From Seiridium cupressi (lineage: Eukaryota > Ascomycota > Sordariomycetes > Amphisphaeriales > Sporocadaceae): 64,000 nt of DNA. The position numbers and the translations under genes are program-made. Below the pieces are notes generated by a model. That model saw only the letters and a program-made list of their open reading frames with translations, made no database searches and was not told where the DNA came from. Each line of letters begins with the position of its first letter. Positions within the stretch are counted from its first letter, which is position 1. Positions 11,793 through 22,797 of the stretch are shown here, piece by piece. The DNA lies in NCBI GenBank assembly GCA_036674765.1, contig JARVKI010000012.1:124001-188000 (forward strand), in the 5' to 3' direction.

Positions 11793-13507
11793 ATGCCGTC
11801 ATTTCACCAATTATGTTTGCTGGCCTGCACTGCTGCCATGGGTGTGCGGGGCGAGCCATACAACACATTCGATGGACCGGGCTTCCCAGCATGTGAAGAT
11901 GTCGCCGCCGTGCACAATGTCACCAGCGTGGACGAGATGGTTAGTATCGTGAAGGATGCTGCCGCCAACGGGACGCCGGTACGAGCCTCAGGGAAAGGAC
12001 ACATGTGGTACAACACAATGTGCCAAGACGATCCGCAGACTGTCATCATTCGCACCGAGTACACGAACGGCATCTCCGACCTCCAGCTGGAGGACGGAGC
12101 GGAATCGGGTTCCGTGGTCATCGAAGCTGGTGTCACGTTCCTGCAGCTCGCGGAATGGCTGCACGATCGCAACGCCTCCATGGGATACACGCTGGTCAAC
12201 TGGAACATATCCTTGGCTGGCGCCGTGGCCATGGGCGCGCACCGGTCTTCCATCCGCGAGGACTCCATGGTTGCCGCTGGCGTGCTCTCGTTGGATATCA
12301 TCAACGGTAACGGCGATATCGTCACGATCGAGAGGGACGAAAGCAACGACGACTGGCTTGCTGCGTCAACGTCGCTAGGCTTGCTTGGCGTTATCGCGAG
12401 GATGAAATTCAAGATATATCCAGATTTCAAGGTGTTCGCCAAGCAGGATACCTATGATGAAGATGACATCCTGAACGGGGACATCTACGGCATGATTTCG
12501 CCGTATGCTACTGCCAATTTCTGGGTAAGTGTCAGAGTTGTTCTGAATGCGGAGTGGTGTGTAGGCTCATCTCTCTAACAGTGGTGGCCATATCTCCGAA
12601 AATTCCACCATCGCTATTACGACGAGATCCCATCGACTCTCAGTGACCAGCAGGGCTTCCAGAGCACTTTCTCACTGACCGAACTCGAGGCCGATACAGC
12701 CATCGCGCTGCTCAATAGCGGAAAGTATCTTGAGACGTCCAACGAGCTCGCCGAGACGACCTTCTTCACACTCTGGAGCGCGCCCAACTTCCATGACAAG
12801 GAGACAGACGCCACAATCCTTTTCTGGCCTGTCTATGGCTGGAACTACGACGTCCTGATTGGCGGCCTGTACCCCAACCAGAAGCCCGAGTGGGAGTATG
12901 GCCTCCGCGGCGAGACACTGGAGCTCGCGTTCCCGGTCACACTAGCCAACGACATGTTGAAGCGGGTGCGTGAGCTGTTCGACGAGGAACTGACCGAACG
13001 CGGTATCACGATGACGAGCACATATCGATCGGGCATCAACATCAAGTTTGGAAAGCCATACTACGACCTCCTGGGCCAGGTGACGTACAACACGAGCGAC
13101 GGGGCGGATTGGAGCAAGGGCGCCATCATGTTCGATTTCCCGCACTTCAAGCCGAGTGTTGGCGATGGCCGACCTTACAACGATGCTTTCTGTGAGTTGC
13201 AATATTGTACCTGCAGCACGTTTCTCAGCACACGGTGGTTGCTAACGATGATAGACCCGAGATTGGCGACGGCGCTCATCAACGAGTTTCCATGCCGGCC
13301 GCACTGGACCAAGAACACGCGTGAGGTGTTTGGAAATGCCACCAAGAACATTGACCCCGATGTAAGGACGCCGCCATAACACGATAATGAGACCACTTTG
13401 CTGACCACCAGTAGCATCTTGCAAGGTTCAAGACCGTCCGCGAGAAGTTTGACCCAAATAACACTTTCAAGAGTATCGTCGGCGAAATCCTTGGCCTGTA
13501 CGACTGA
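11793..13507 (+). CDS. Secreted FAD-linked oxidoreductase (aldonolactone-oxidase-like)
   Basis: Exons are 11793-12524, 12582-13191, 13255-13361 and 13415-13507, giving 513 aa. Residues 1-20 resemble a signal peptide. Residues about 35-210 fit the PCMH-type FAD-binding fold, with RASGKGHMW near the pyrophosphate loop and HRSSIREDSMVAAGV in the second FAD segment. The C-terminus (RPHWTKN ... ARFKTVREKFDPNNTF) matches the D-arabinono-1,4-lactone oxidase C-terminal domain. Such enzymes oxidise sugar lactones or related alcohols with O2. Secretion suggests an extracellular carbohydrate or a secondary-metabolite substrate, not the mitochondrial erythroascorbate enzyme. Donor and acceptor pairs are canonical (GTAAGT, GTGAGT, GTAAGG). 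Confidence 0.85.
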
Positions 13508-13933
13508 GATCTAGGGAGGTTGGGACGCAAGGAATATGATTCACATTAGTATATTTGCTGTTTCCAAACTGTCAATACTCGTGTGCTATATCCACCGCCT
13601 TCCGCTAGTTGGCTCTGGCTAAATCTTGTCGCACTTCAGCTCCATTCCAGTAAAGAGCCGATATCTCCAGCTCCTGAAATTTAAAGCCTATTCCAACAAT
13701 ACTTATTCGTTGTGTTGATGCACAAACCCCCACTACCCGGCCTTTCTTTCTTGACACTCGATTGGTGGCCTATATATGCCTAAGACGATTTATTTTCCCG
13801 CTCTCGTTGCCTACTGTAGCGATCTACAAAATGGCATATCGAGGACAGAGGCTCAGCGTACTTCTATCGGTGGTAGCTGTATCATACATAGTCTAGCGCC
13901 CAGCTCAACGGATAACGTAGTTACTTCTAGACA
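13508..13933. other. Convergent intergenic region
   Basis: About 430 bp between the 3' ends of the FAD oxidoreductase gene (plus) and POP1 (minus). Presumably overlapping 3' UTRs and terminators; no gene is seen. Confidence 0.5.
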
Positions 13934-16789
13934 TCATGCTAGTTCCCATCTAGCAAGCCAGCCTATACTCTGCCCTGAGTTCCGGACAATGCATAACCTC
14001 GCAGCACGATCTTCCTTGTTCTTATACCTCTTCAGCTCTGCAAGGGCCTTTTCGCCTGATAGACTGGCAATGCCCTCTGCCTGGCCTTCCTTCAAGTTGA
14101 AGCTACCAGTCGTGACAAATCCTATCAGATCCTCTGTATCTGGACACAATAGATGCCCGTCGATACCTTCCTTGTCCGCGCCGACTGGAGCAGTAAGCTC
14201 TTGTGCTAGCAATCTCTTTCTTGTCTCGAGATCGAGGTCCAATGAGGAATTGTGCTTGACTGGTTGTTTTGTGCGCGTTTGTTTCCCTTTTTGGGGCACA
14301 CTCGCAAGCCATTGTTCTCTAAGATTCGAAGGCAGGCCGTTGTCTTTAGCTAGCGGTGGATTTGTCGCTGGTATTTCGGCCTGCGTTGCGGTGCTGACGG
14401 GTTTGCTGGTGGGAAGTCTGTATATCCGGGCACATGGACCAGGCACTCCTCGCCCCTGAAACTTGACCTTGACCGTAACGAGTGAAGCTGCTGGGAGAGG
14501 TTCCGCGTTGGCTGGGAGGTGTGCATGGAGGGCGAGCTTTGAGATGTGAGTCATCCGAGCCAATAGTTGCTCGGAGGGGGTCGGACGGTCTTCATTCTGC
14601 TGCTCGGATACCTCGACATTCTCAGCACCCTCGTCTTCCATGACGACATCTGGTTTCTCGCATTCCGTGACTTGTACCTCAAGGCCGAGTAGAGCTTCAA
14701 AATCACAGTTCCAGCCCTCTCCAATCTCTCCTTTCCGACCAGCACCCAAGTCCAAAGATTCGTAGGTGGCTCGTTTCCCTTTTGGCATGCGATCCCAGGC
14801 CCTTTTCCTTGTTATTCGTTGCTCCAGCTCCCAAGCCGTACCGGCATTGGTCGCAGGGAAATCTCCAGGGAACCATGGGAGGCCCTGTTCAAAGATGCCC
14901 TGTTGAGCCTCTCGAAGGCCGCCAAAGAGAGGATTCTGTCCTGAAGAAAGAGGATAGTGCATCAAAGTGTACCATACAGGAAGTACACATTTCCATGGCA
15001 TGAGCACGGTCCACTTACCGGGTGCATCTGCTTGACGAGAGGCGAGCAAAACAACAGGTATTTCTGGGTCACTTTTGGTGGGCTCAAGCAATGCACCCGG
15101 AGGACTCGAGCCTCTTCGACGATTCACCGCTCTCTGTGAAGGCAATCGAGAGGCCTTGAAGCGGGTGTCGCGGTCGAAAAGCGCAACAGGTTTGGGCGTT
15201 ACATCTTTATGCCATGACGTGCTTGTTTGTTGTGCTACAGACGTACTGGAGGCCTGCGCACGTCTTGAAGGGTACCGAAGTCGCGGGTCCATGACTGAGA
15301 ACGCAAGAAGAGACCCAGCTGGAAGGGCCGAGGGGCTGACATGGGCCAGAGACTCCCATTTTGTTGCATGGGGATCTTTAGTGTCCGGCTTTTCGTGATA
15401 GGGTTTGAGGACGCCTAGAAGTGCTTCTGTTGAATCGGGGCCCGTCACTTCAATGCTACCAATTTCGAAGCGTAAATCTTCGACGTAAGGATGGGGTGTC
15501 AGTCCTTTCGCCAGCCGGAGAAGTTCGTTGAATGTTTCAAGAAATATCGAGGGGTGTAATCGAATGAAGAGCCGCCTCATCGCCTTCTTCTCAGAGTCTG
15601 TCCCACTGCTTTCGTGCTGCGTAGCGGGATCCCAAAGAACGGTTGCGGGCCCTACTGTTATCGGACCCTTTTCTTTTTTTCTTGTCAAAGTCCCACTCCA
15701 GTGGGATGCACCTGATCTCCACGTGTTGCCGTTATCGTTCCAGAAACTTTCAGCAGTTAGACCAAGGGCTTTGAGCACCTGGGTGACACTTCTTTCGATG
15801 CCGCATAAGCTAATGGTGCTCATGTAGCTCATGTCCCAAGCCATGGCCCCCTTCTCTCGTAACACGCGGTGCGTGGGTCGATAACATTTTTGATTTGGTG
15901 TGAGAGGTATGGCAAATCTCCAAAGCGGCTCCTTCGGCGGGGTCATCTTTGCCCTCTTCGCGTGCCATAGATGAGTCGGAAGCCAGGTCTTGTGAAGCTG
16001 TCGCTTCCTGAACTTCTTAGCTGTTACTACAGGCTTGTTTGGAACATTCCTTTTGATCTTTGGCCGAGCAATTCGCGTCTGTATCGTCGCCTCATCGAGT
16101 TTTCCGTCTTGGCCTCTTTTGGCGAGCTTTTGCCTCCTTTTCCTCTCGGCCAGCTTTCCTAATCGAAGGGCAGTGTCTGCTCGCACGCGAGCCCGTGTCT
16201 TGGCCCGAGTCTTCTTGTGCTCTCTTGTCCTCGAGTTGACTGTTGGGGTATTGTCCTGTTCCATCTCTCTCTTGGCTTTTTTGTGAAGCCGCTTCGGAAT
16301 CCTCTTGTGATTATGTGCAGCAGCTCGCCGCCGCATGGTGAAGGGCAACTTCTGAAAGGCTTGCCTCGTATTGGATACCCGAGTCCGCCTCATGCTCTCG
16401 TCCAGTGCCTTGATCTCAAATCCGCGAGCATTGAGGAATGCCTGTACATCCAACTCGCCGTCGTTGAGAGCCTCATCTGAGGGCTGAGCTGCAATAGTTC
16501 TCACGTCCCTAAGAGAACTTTTTCTGTTGAATGCCCTACCACCCGCCTGCTTGTCGTTATTTTGCGTCGAGGAGCCATTGTGTCCTGTCTTGGATGGTTG
16601 GATTCCTCCATTCGGAGGCTGTTGACTCTTCCCAGGCCCAGCTTTTTGTAATGTCGCCCCAGGTTTGCTTTCGCGATGAACCTGGCCTTCTACTGTTTTT
16701 GTTTTCTTTTTGGAAGAAGAGGCCAGCGAGCTTTCAGCTGGCCGCTTCTTGAGCTTGTTGCTATGTTGTTGGCCCTGCGGCGGAGCCAT
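13934..16789 (-). CDS. POP1: POP1, RNase P/RNase MRP protein subunit
   Basis: A single uninterrupted frame encodes 951 aa. The N-terminal 110 residues are basic and disordered. A typical POP1 domain follows, with AFQKLPFTMRRRAAAHNHKR and RLHKKAKREM, then a second conserved part (TWLPTHLWHAKRAKM). The POPLD region is at about 600-700 (CVLPVWYTLMHYPLSSGQN, GLPWFPGDFP), and the C-terminus ends in IGWLARWELA. Pop1 is the large scaffold protein of RNase P and RNase MRP, which mature tRNA 5' ends and cut pre-rRNA in the nucleus and nucleolus. Length and domain order fit the family. The gene is intronless. Confidence 0.95.
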   Translation of the reverse strand: MAPPQGQQHSNKLKKRPAESSLASSSKKKTKTVEGQVHRESKPGATLQKAGPGKSQQPPNGGIQPSKTGHNGSSTQNNDKQAGGRAFNRKSSLRDVRTIAAQPSDEALNDGELDVQAFLNARGFEIKALDESMRRTRVSNTRQAFQKLPFTMRRRAAAHNHKRIPKRLHKKAKREMEQDNTPTVNSRTREHKKTRAKTRARVRADTALRLGKLAERKRRQKLAKRGQDGKLDEATIQTRIARPKIKRNVPNKPVVTAKKFRKRQLHKTWLPTHLWHAKRAKMTPPKEPLWRFAIPLTPNQKCYRPTHRVLREKGAMAWDMSYMSTISLCGIERSVTQVLKALGLTAESFWNDNGNTWRSGASHWSGTLTRKKEKGPITVGPATVLWDPATQHESSGTDSEKKAMRRLFIRLHPSIFLETFNELLRLAKGLTPHPYVEDLRFEIGSIEVTGPDSTEALLGVLKPYHEKPDTKDPHATKWESLAHVSPSALPAGSLLAFSVMDPRLRYPSRRAQASSTSVAQQTSTSWHKDVTPKPVALFDRDTRFKASRLPSQRAVNRRRGSSPPGALLEPTKSDPEIPVVLLASRQADAPGKWTVLMPWKCVLPVWYTLMHYPLSSGQNPLFGGLREAQQGIFEQGLPWFPGDFPATNAGTAWELEQRITRKRAWDRMPKGKRATYESLDLGAGRKGEIGEGWNCDFEALLGLEVQVTECEKPDVVMEDEGAENVEVSEQQNEDRPTPSEQLLARMTHISKLALHAHLPANAEPLPAASLVTVKVKFQGRGVPGPCARIYRLPTSKPVSTATQAEIPATNPPLAKDNGLPSNLREQWLASVPQKGKQTRTKQPVKHNSSLDLDLETRKRLLAQELTAPVGADKEGIDGHLLCPDTEDLIGFVTTGSFNLKEGQAEGIASLSGEKALAELKRYKNKEDRAARLCIVRNSGQSIGWLARWELA

Positions 16790-17924
16790 GATGTGCTACA
16801 AGGGCGGAACAGGTAGCAGTCATCGGTTGGGTAAATAGCTTCAAGAGTTTATTGTAAACTGCGATAAGCCTCATTTGGCGCCGCTGATCAAGAACTCTGG
16901 TGCCGGATATACTGTCACATTTGTGCAGCTACAGAACGTCTTGGACCTTCTCGTGTCGGTCTTACCGACTCAGCCTGTGCCATGCGCGATAGCAAGCTTG
17001 AAAATGCACTTAAAACGGTATCGCGTGCATGGCCATGACCGCGTCGCTAGGATCCAATGGAAAATTTCCGTGCTAGCACCGCCACAACTACGAAGGGCAG
17101 CCATCAGCCACAGATGAGTCCCCAGTCCCCTAAAACGGGGGGGTCCATGGTCCCCCTAAGACCCCAAGACCAGCCAATTCCAACGTCTACTCAGCCCAGG
17201 GATGACGTTAGGGGCGCCATGAGCTGAAGATTCCGAATCCCTGATTTCCCCATGGGTCACTCTGCATGTCATTGACAGCCAGAGGTTCCATCTGAGGCCA
17301 GAACCTTTGGGGAGGATCCTTTTTTCCTCCCATACCAGTTTTTCCCACTCCTTATCTCTCGAAACAACCTGTGCAACGCGCGTGGCCCGGATGCTCCGGA
17401 AAACTCGATACGTGCACATATTTCCACCCGTCGAACCATGACTGCATGTGCTGGCGCAATTGCTGCTTACCCGGTTCGGTAGCCCGTCCTCCAAGCGAAT
17501 GTTCCACGGCTGTAAGCCATCGGGGTCGAATAGGGTTATAGTAAGACCATGGCATCCTTGAGTAAGCCGCCCGTCTCCCCACGCTCTCTTATCTTTCTGC
17601 TTGCTCCGGGCGCTTTCATGCCGTCCGTGTTTTGCTGCAAGTCTCAGGCCGCGTCTGCTTCAGATTCGTCTGTACTTCCCTTGGACTGCAGTCCAGTGCA
17701 GGGTCCGGACTAGATAAGCACTACCTGCTCTATGGAACGTACGGAAACGGTCAACGGACAGTGATATGCAAAGACATTGTCTCAAGCCCGCCCGGGGATA
17801 GCTATTCCATCCTTTACTCCACCAATATGCGCCAACGTATTCTTGAGACATATTAGCAGTCCTCCTCGCCGTCACCAACGCTATGCGATAGCATGTACAA
17901 ATCTACAAGCCGGCAGTCGCTAAC
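16790..17924. other. Divergent intergenic region between POP1 and the C2-domain gene
   Basis: About 1.1 kb separating two divergently transcribed genes, so it should hold both promoters. Short frames only; no RNA gene, repeat or conserved motif is recognised. Confidence 0.5.
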
Positions 17925-19289
17925 ATGCCTTCCCTCCTCCCTATAGTGAACAAGGCGCGCAAGCCTAAATTCGATCTGCACCTCACCATCTACGACCTTA
18001 ACAACGTCCCGCTTGTCAGCGGTACCTCGCAGATAAAATGGCACCTACCGCATTCCATACACGGCGAGCACCGCGGCCGGACAGACAAATGTCCCATCGA
18101 CAGCGTCAATCACCGCGTATCTTTTGACTATAACAAGGTGGTTCCGTTGCGCATCACAATAGACAAGAACAACAGCCTGACAGAATGTCCCATCGAATTC
18201 GAAGTGGTTCAAGAGTTTCCCGCCTCGGGTGGCAGGGACGAGAAGATCACCTTGGGTGTTGTCAAGTTGAATTTAAGCGAATACGTGGAGGAGAGCGAGA
18301 ATTTTCCCAGAAAGAGTTTGGGTAGCCGGATGGGCAACAGTTTGGAATATGCGCGCAAAGACGTCCTTGGTCCGGCACTGCAAGAGAAACGGCGGATGAG
18401 CACTGCGAGCGGTCCGTCAAGTGCTTCTGTCATCGCAGAGGAGCAGGAACATGAACAGGCCGACGAAGGCATCGTGCGGCGGTATCTGATGCAGGAAAGC
18501 AAGATCAACAGCACGCTCAAACTCGGGATTCTCATGGTTCAGGTCGATGGGGATCGCAGCTTTGTCGCGCCGCCGCTGAAGACGGCGCCCATGTTCGGCG
18601 GCATCGCGGGCATCATGGCAGGAGAGTCTGTGGAGCCTGTAGATGAGGCCCCTATGGGAACAGCACCAACTGTCGTGAGCCAGAACAAGTCGCGGGACGC
18701 CAGTGAACTGCAAGATATGTACCGTCGGGCCCTAGCAGCCTCCTGGTGCTGCCAGCCCAACGAGCTTCCCGCAGATGAGTGTATCGAAGACATATTCGCC
18801 GGCGGCAACGGGTGGAAAGAATCACACCCGGGCGGAGGGAGGAAACAGAAAGACCATTCCCACAGCCGCGGTCGTCACCCGGATGATGCCAGCACTACAT
18901 CCTCCGGCAGCGAGGAAGTCCACGGCGGGACCCTGAGACCTTCGGACGTGCACAAAATCCGCGACCAGCTCAGCCGAGCCAATCATTCCAGATCACGCAG
19001 CGGAACCTCCGAGAAGTCGCTGGCCACCCTCAAGGGAGGACGGGGAAACTCACGCAAGCCAGTCCCTCGCCCGCACCTACACGATGACCCCTTCGACGAC
19101 GGACTGCGGAGTCGGAGCGAGAGCATAGCTTCCTTGGCACCAACTCTAGGCAGCCTAGGGAGCGGTAGCGGCAGTGGCAGTGGACGAGATGGATATGGCA
19201 TTGGGAGGAGAAGCCATCGGGAGGTCAACGAGTTTGATATGCGCGATGACCTCGTCAGCTGGGCTTTGCCAGGGACGACTGTTTCGTGA
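17925..19289 (+). CDS. N-terminal C2 domain (EEIG1/EHBP1-type) protein
   Basis: One exon of 454 aa. Residues 1-135 match the NT-C2 domain: FDLHLTIYDLNNVPLVSGTS, IKWHLPH, then a beta-rich segment with CPIEFEVVQEF and KITLGVVKLNLSEYVE. In animals this domain tethers EEIG1/EHBP1 proteins to membranes or Rab-linked sites. A second conserved stretch (RRYLMQESKINSTLKLGILM) at about 185-205 completes the lipid-binding fold. The remainder is Ser/Gly/Arg-rich and probably disordered, with a Gly-Ser repeat near the C-terminus. In fungi these proteins are conserved but poorly characterised. The start follows from conservation of the KFDLHL strand shortly after the ATG. Confidence 0.85.
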   Translation: MPSLLPIVNKARKPKFDLHLTIYDLNNVPLVSGTSQIKWHLPHSIHGEHRGRTDKCPIDSVNHRVSFDYNKVVPLRITIDKNNSLTECPIEFEVVQEFPASGGRDEKITLGVVKLNLSEYVEESENFPRKSLGSRMGNSLEYARKDVLGPALQEKRRMSTASGPSSASVIAEEQEHEQADEGIVRRYLMQESKINSTLKLGILMVQVDGDRSFVAPPLKTAPMFGGIAGIMAGESVEPVDEAPMGTAPTVVSQNKSRDASELQDMYRRALAASWCCQPNELPADECIEDIFAGGNGWKESHPGGGRKQKDHSHSRGRHPDDASTTSSGSEEVHGGTLRPSDVHKIRDQLSRANHSRSRSGTSEKSLATLKGGRGNSRKPVPRPHLHDDPFDDGLRSRSESIASLAPTLGSLGSGSGSGSGRDGYGIGRRSHREVNEFDMRDDLVSWALPGTTVS

Positions 19290-19842
19290 TTTGAATGTCT
19301 TTGGCCTCAAACCGAGGGAGGTATAATAACGAGGTGTAAAACAGCTCCCAACAGATTTGGGACAGATAAGGGAACAGGTATAGAAGGCCAGGAGTGTATC
19401 AGTATTCATTTGTCTTTTGCCATGGTCTGGTCTGGGATTTAGATATTCAAGCGCATAGCGAGGGTGGGTTTCAAGGTATTTCGGGAAGTCCAAAGAGGAA
19501 TTCTAAAGCTCGTGGTTGGATTTGTTCGTTTCCATCGACTTGGTATGTTTGTCTTGTCATGACGCACTTAAATTTATACATATATAATTGGATACGTGAG
19601 TCGTTGAACTCTGGGACCAGTGATCGACTACCCTTGTAATCAGTATACTTTTTGTTTGCTCTATTGCCTTGCCATCCAAACGGTCAACCGGCAAAACCCT
19701 TCAGGATCAGTCTATCTATCGTCTGAACATCTAAGACGCCACGCCTAACATGCCTGACCAAATAAGGCACGTACCTAGCATCCGTAGCCGTAGTATTCAT
19801 CATTACAAGGAAATTCTCGTGACGTAGCAACTCAATGTGCGC
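19290..19842. other. Convergent intergenic region
   Basis: About 550 bp between the 3' ends of the C2-domain gene and SSZ1. Only short frames; presumably 3' UTRs. Confidence 0.5.
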
Positions 19843-21603
19843 CTAAGGAGCCTTGACATTTCCTCTGACGCCACCTTTTCCACCGACTTCCCTGGTGGTG
19901 ACTATCACCTCCAGGTTGGCGTTAATTTGCACAGTAACCTCAATCTTGCTACCCTTCTTGGTGCCCTTGAGAGCGGCCTCGGCCAAAGTAGTGCCGATCT
20001 TCCAGATCTTCTCACGGTGCTCCTCCTCCTCCTCTTCGGAGTCATCGTCGTCGCTGTCATCCTCACCATCTTCCTTGTCGCCGTTCTCCTTGGGCTTAGG
20101 CTCGGGCTTGGTGACCTTGATGTGCGTGTTACCCTCGACGATCTTGACGAGCACGTCGCCGCCATCCTTGGGTGCCTCGACATGAACAGTGCGGCGAGCA
20201 GGCACAGCGGTCTCTGGCGCAATGACGGGGGCGAAAGACTCCTCGCCATCCTGGCCCTGTATGATGACACCAATAGCGTTGGTGATGTGTGGCACAGTCG
20301 AGACGGCGGGGTGGGTGGACTGCTCAATGTCATCCGTCTCATACTCCTGGATGAGCGAGGCCTGTAGTGCTGCACCACGAGCTAGGAGTTCTGAGGGGTT
20401 GATGGAGCTCGAGCTTGTGGAGGGAGCCTGAATGACGGTGGTCTCGGGGAAGATATACCGGAAGTTGGCCGCAACCCTGGGCGTGTGAGAAGTACCACCG
20501 GTCATGATAACCTCGTCAACATCGAGAACGTCCAAGCCAGCCTTCTTCACTACACCCTCGACCAGGCGGTTGAAGCCCTCGAAGATCTTCCGCGCGATGG
20601 TCTCATATCTTAACCTGTTGATGGTAGCCTGAAAGTCGATACCGCCGGCCAAACTCTCCACGCTGAAGGAAGCGTTGGTTCCAATGCTGAGAGCCTTCTT
20701 GGCGGATTCCGACTCGGCCTTGAGCTTGGCCAAGCTCCTAGCGTTCTCGCGAGGATCGACATCCTTGTTCTTCTTCATGAACTCCTTGGCAAAGTGGTCC
20801 ATTAGTACCTGGTCCAGGTGGACACCAGCAAACTCATAGTCGTGGGCGGTGGCCAAAATGGTGTACAGCCCTCCTCTTGAGGCAACGACGGCAACGTCTG
20901 ATCGGCTGCCGCCAAGGTCGGCCACAACAATGATCTTGTCCTTGACGTCGGCTTCAGGTCGGGCATCGTAAGCCAGGACAGCAGAAACAGGCTCGTTCAC
21001 CAGTTGCAGAACCTCAAGGTCGGCATCATTGGCGGCCTTAATCAGGGCCTCCCGTTGCTTCTCGGTGAAGTTGGTCGGCACGGTCAGAACAGCGGAAGTG
21101 ACCTTCTTTCCAATGTAGTCGGAAGCGGATTGTACGAGACGGCGGATGTACCGAGTTGCTGCTTCGGATACCGAGATGGTAGAGGGCTCGCCCTCAGCCT
21201 TATCCTGAATCGTAAAGGAGACACCGCCGTTGACATCCTCGGCATGAGCTGCGGCATGGCAGTGTGTTGGGTCAATCGACTTAAACCTAGAAATGGGCTG
21301 TTAGCAGAGAGGCTCTTTGTGGTAGTGCGAATGTAGATTCGCATACTCTTGCCCAAGGAAATCCCTGAAAGAGACAACAGTGTTCTTGGGGTTGCGGACC
21401 AGGAAAGCCTTGGCCTGGCCTCCGGTGTACTCTTCTCCGTCCACGTAGGACAGAACGGTGGGGATTTGACGGTCGCCGTCCTCGTTGGCGATCACAACGG
21501 CGGCATCGTCGACGGTGCAGGCGATCGAGCTGTAAGAGTTACCAAAAGAGAGGCCAATGACGGTGCGCTCATCAGGCGCAACGCCAGTTTTCTTCTCAGC
21601 CAT
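19843..21603 (-). CDS. SSZ1: Ssz1, atypical Hsp70 of the ribosome-associated complex
   Basis: Exons are 21603-21347 and 21286-19843, giving 566 aa; the intron has donor GTATGC, a GCTAAC branch site and acceptor TAG. The protein starts with an Hsp70 actin-like ATPase domain (VIGLSFGNSYSSIACTV, AVLTVPTNFTEKQREAL, LVNEPVSAVLAYD, VVADLGGSRSDVAVVASRGG, EVIMTGGTSHTPRV). It then has a short, divergent substrate-binding part with a long acidic stretch (about 480-510). That shortened C-terminus is typical of Ssz1/Pdr13, which pairs with zuotin at the ribosome exit tunnel to assist Ssb-type Hsp70. It is divergently arranged with RRP40, 393 bp between start codons. Confidence 0.93.
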
Positions 21604-21996
21604 GGTGATGGATCAAGTGTTCGCCTGGATTGAGTAGATGCAATGTCGCGAGAGATACCGAAGCAAGTCAATCACAGTGAGGACCTTGATATCAGACAGA
21701 GCCGTAGTGGGGGTTGCAAAGGTTCTGGCAGTGAAGGCGCCCCAAAAATTTCGAGTTAGAAAAAAAGTTCCCGCCATGTCAAAAGTGACCCAGGCCCTTG
21801 CAGGAGCACCGCCACAATCTTCTAGTGCCAAGCGTCTGGCGTAGTGCCGGAAGTGCCCCTCCACCCGCAAACGACGAACAAACTCGCTCGACGCCACAAC
21901 TGCATACATTTTCAGGACTAGCCGTCACTGATGCTGCACGCTATTCTCAACTCAAGAAGAGCCCCAAGCCTTGGACCGCCAGGCAGTTCTCACAAG
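21604..21996. promoter_or_regulatory. Bidirectional promoter region, SSZ1/RRP40
   Basis: A 393-bp interval separates the divergent start codons of SSZ1 and RRP40. Both genes serve translation or RNA metabolism, so co-regulation from this shared interval is a reasonable inference. No specific binding site is claimed. Confidence 0.5.
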
Positions 21997-22797
21997 ATGG
22001 GGACTTCAGCTGAGAGAATAATCGTCCTCCCGGGCGACAGCATCGATCCATCTCTCATACCAACCCATCCAAAACACCCTCTCAGACTTGGTCCTGGCCT
22101 CAGACACATCCCGCCTAGCGAAATCGTACCCACAATCGCCGGGCAGCTGGTCACAGACCGGAAGAAGAACTCGATATGGGTGGAATGCAATGGCGGGCGG
22201 GTAATAGAGCATCAATTCAATTCATTTTGGGAGAAATCATAACTGACACTCATGTAGTATATTCCCACCGTTGGTGATCTGGTTATTGGCAAGGTGGACA
22301 AGAGCGCCACAGATCTTTACTATGTCAATCTTTCTGACTATACCTCAAATGCGTGTCTTCCGCAGCTGGCTTTTGAGATGGCGACGAAGAAGACACGGCC
22401 ACAGCTCGCATCCGGGGCGCTTGTCTATGCCCGCGTGAGCCTAGCAAACAGGCACATGGACCCCGAGTTGGAATGTGTTTCCGCCACCACCGGCAAGTCA
22501 GAAGGCCTAGGTCCTCTGGTCGGAGGCATGCTTTACGACATATCCTTAGGCATGGCGAGGCGGCTCCTGATGAGAAAGTCAGTCGAAGAGGGCAAAGTCG
22601 CAGTATTAGAAGAACTCGGATCTGCCGGGTTGGCTTTCGAGACTGCTGTCGGCAGGAATGGGAAGATGTGGGTCAACAGTGAGAGTATCAAAACGATCCT
22701 TGTGGTGGGAAGAGCCGTGAAGGAGACGGACGAAAAAGACCTGAGTGTCGACCAACAGAAGAAGCTCGTCAGAAAGTTGATCAAGGAAATGTCATGA
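21997..22797 (+). CDS. RRP40: Rrp40, RNA exosome cap subunit
   Basis: Exons are 21997-22200 and 22258-22797, giving 247 aa. The sequence follows the Rrp40/EXOSC3 layout. It has an N-terminal domain (IIVLPGDSID, LRLGPGLRHI), an S1 domain after the intron (YIPTVGDLVIGKVDKSATD, GALVYARVSLANRHMDPELE), and a KH domain with the GNGKMWVNS-like segment (VGRNGKMWVNS). Rrp40 is one of three S1/KH cap proteins that guide RNA into the exosome. An in-frame ATG exists upstream at 21931, but the 21997 start places the conserved PGD motif at the expected distance from the N-terminus. The intron has GTAATA and TAG ends with a CATAACTGAC branch region. Confidence 0.93.

Noticed and set aside
11804..12442. 212-codon minus-strand frame
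   Set aside because: It is the antisense shadow of the FAD-binding exon and has no motif.
13776..14459. 227-codon plus-strand frame
   Set aside because: It is antisense to the conserved C-terminal part of POP1 and has no domain.
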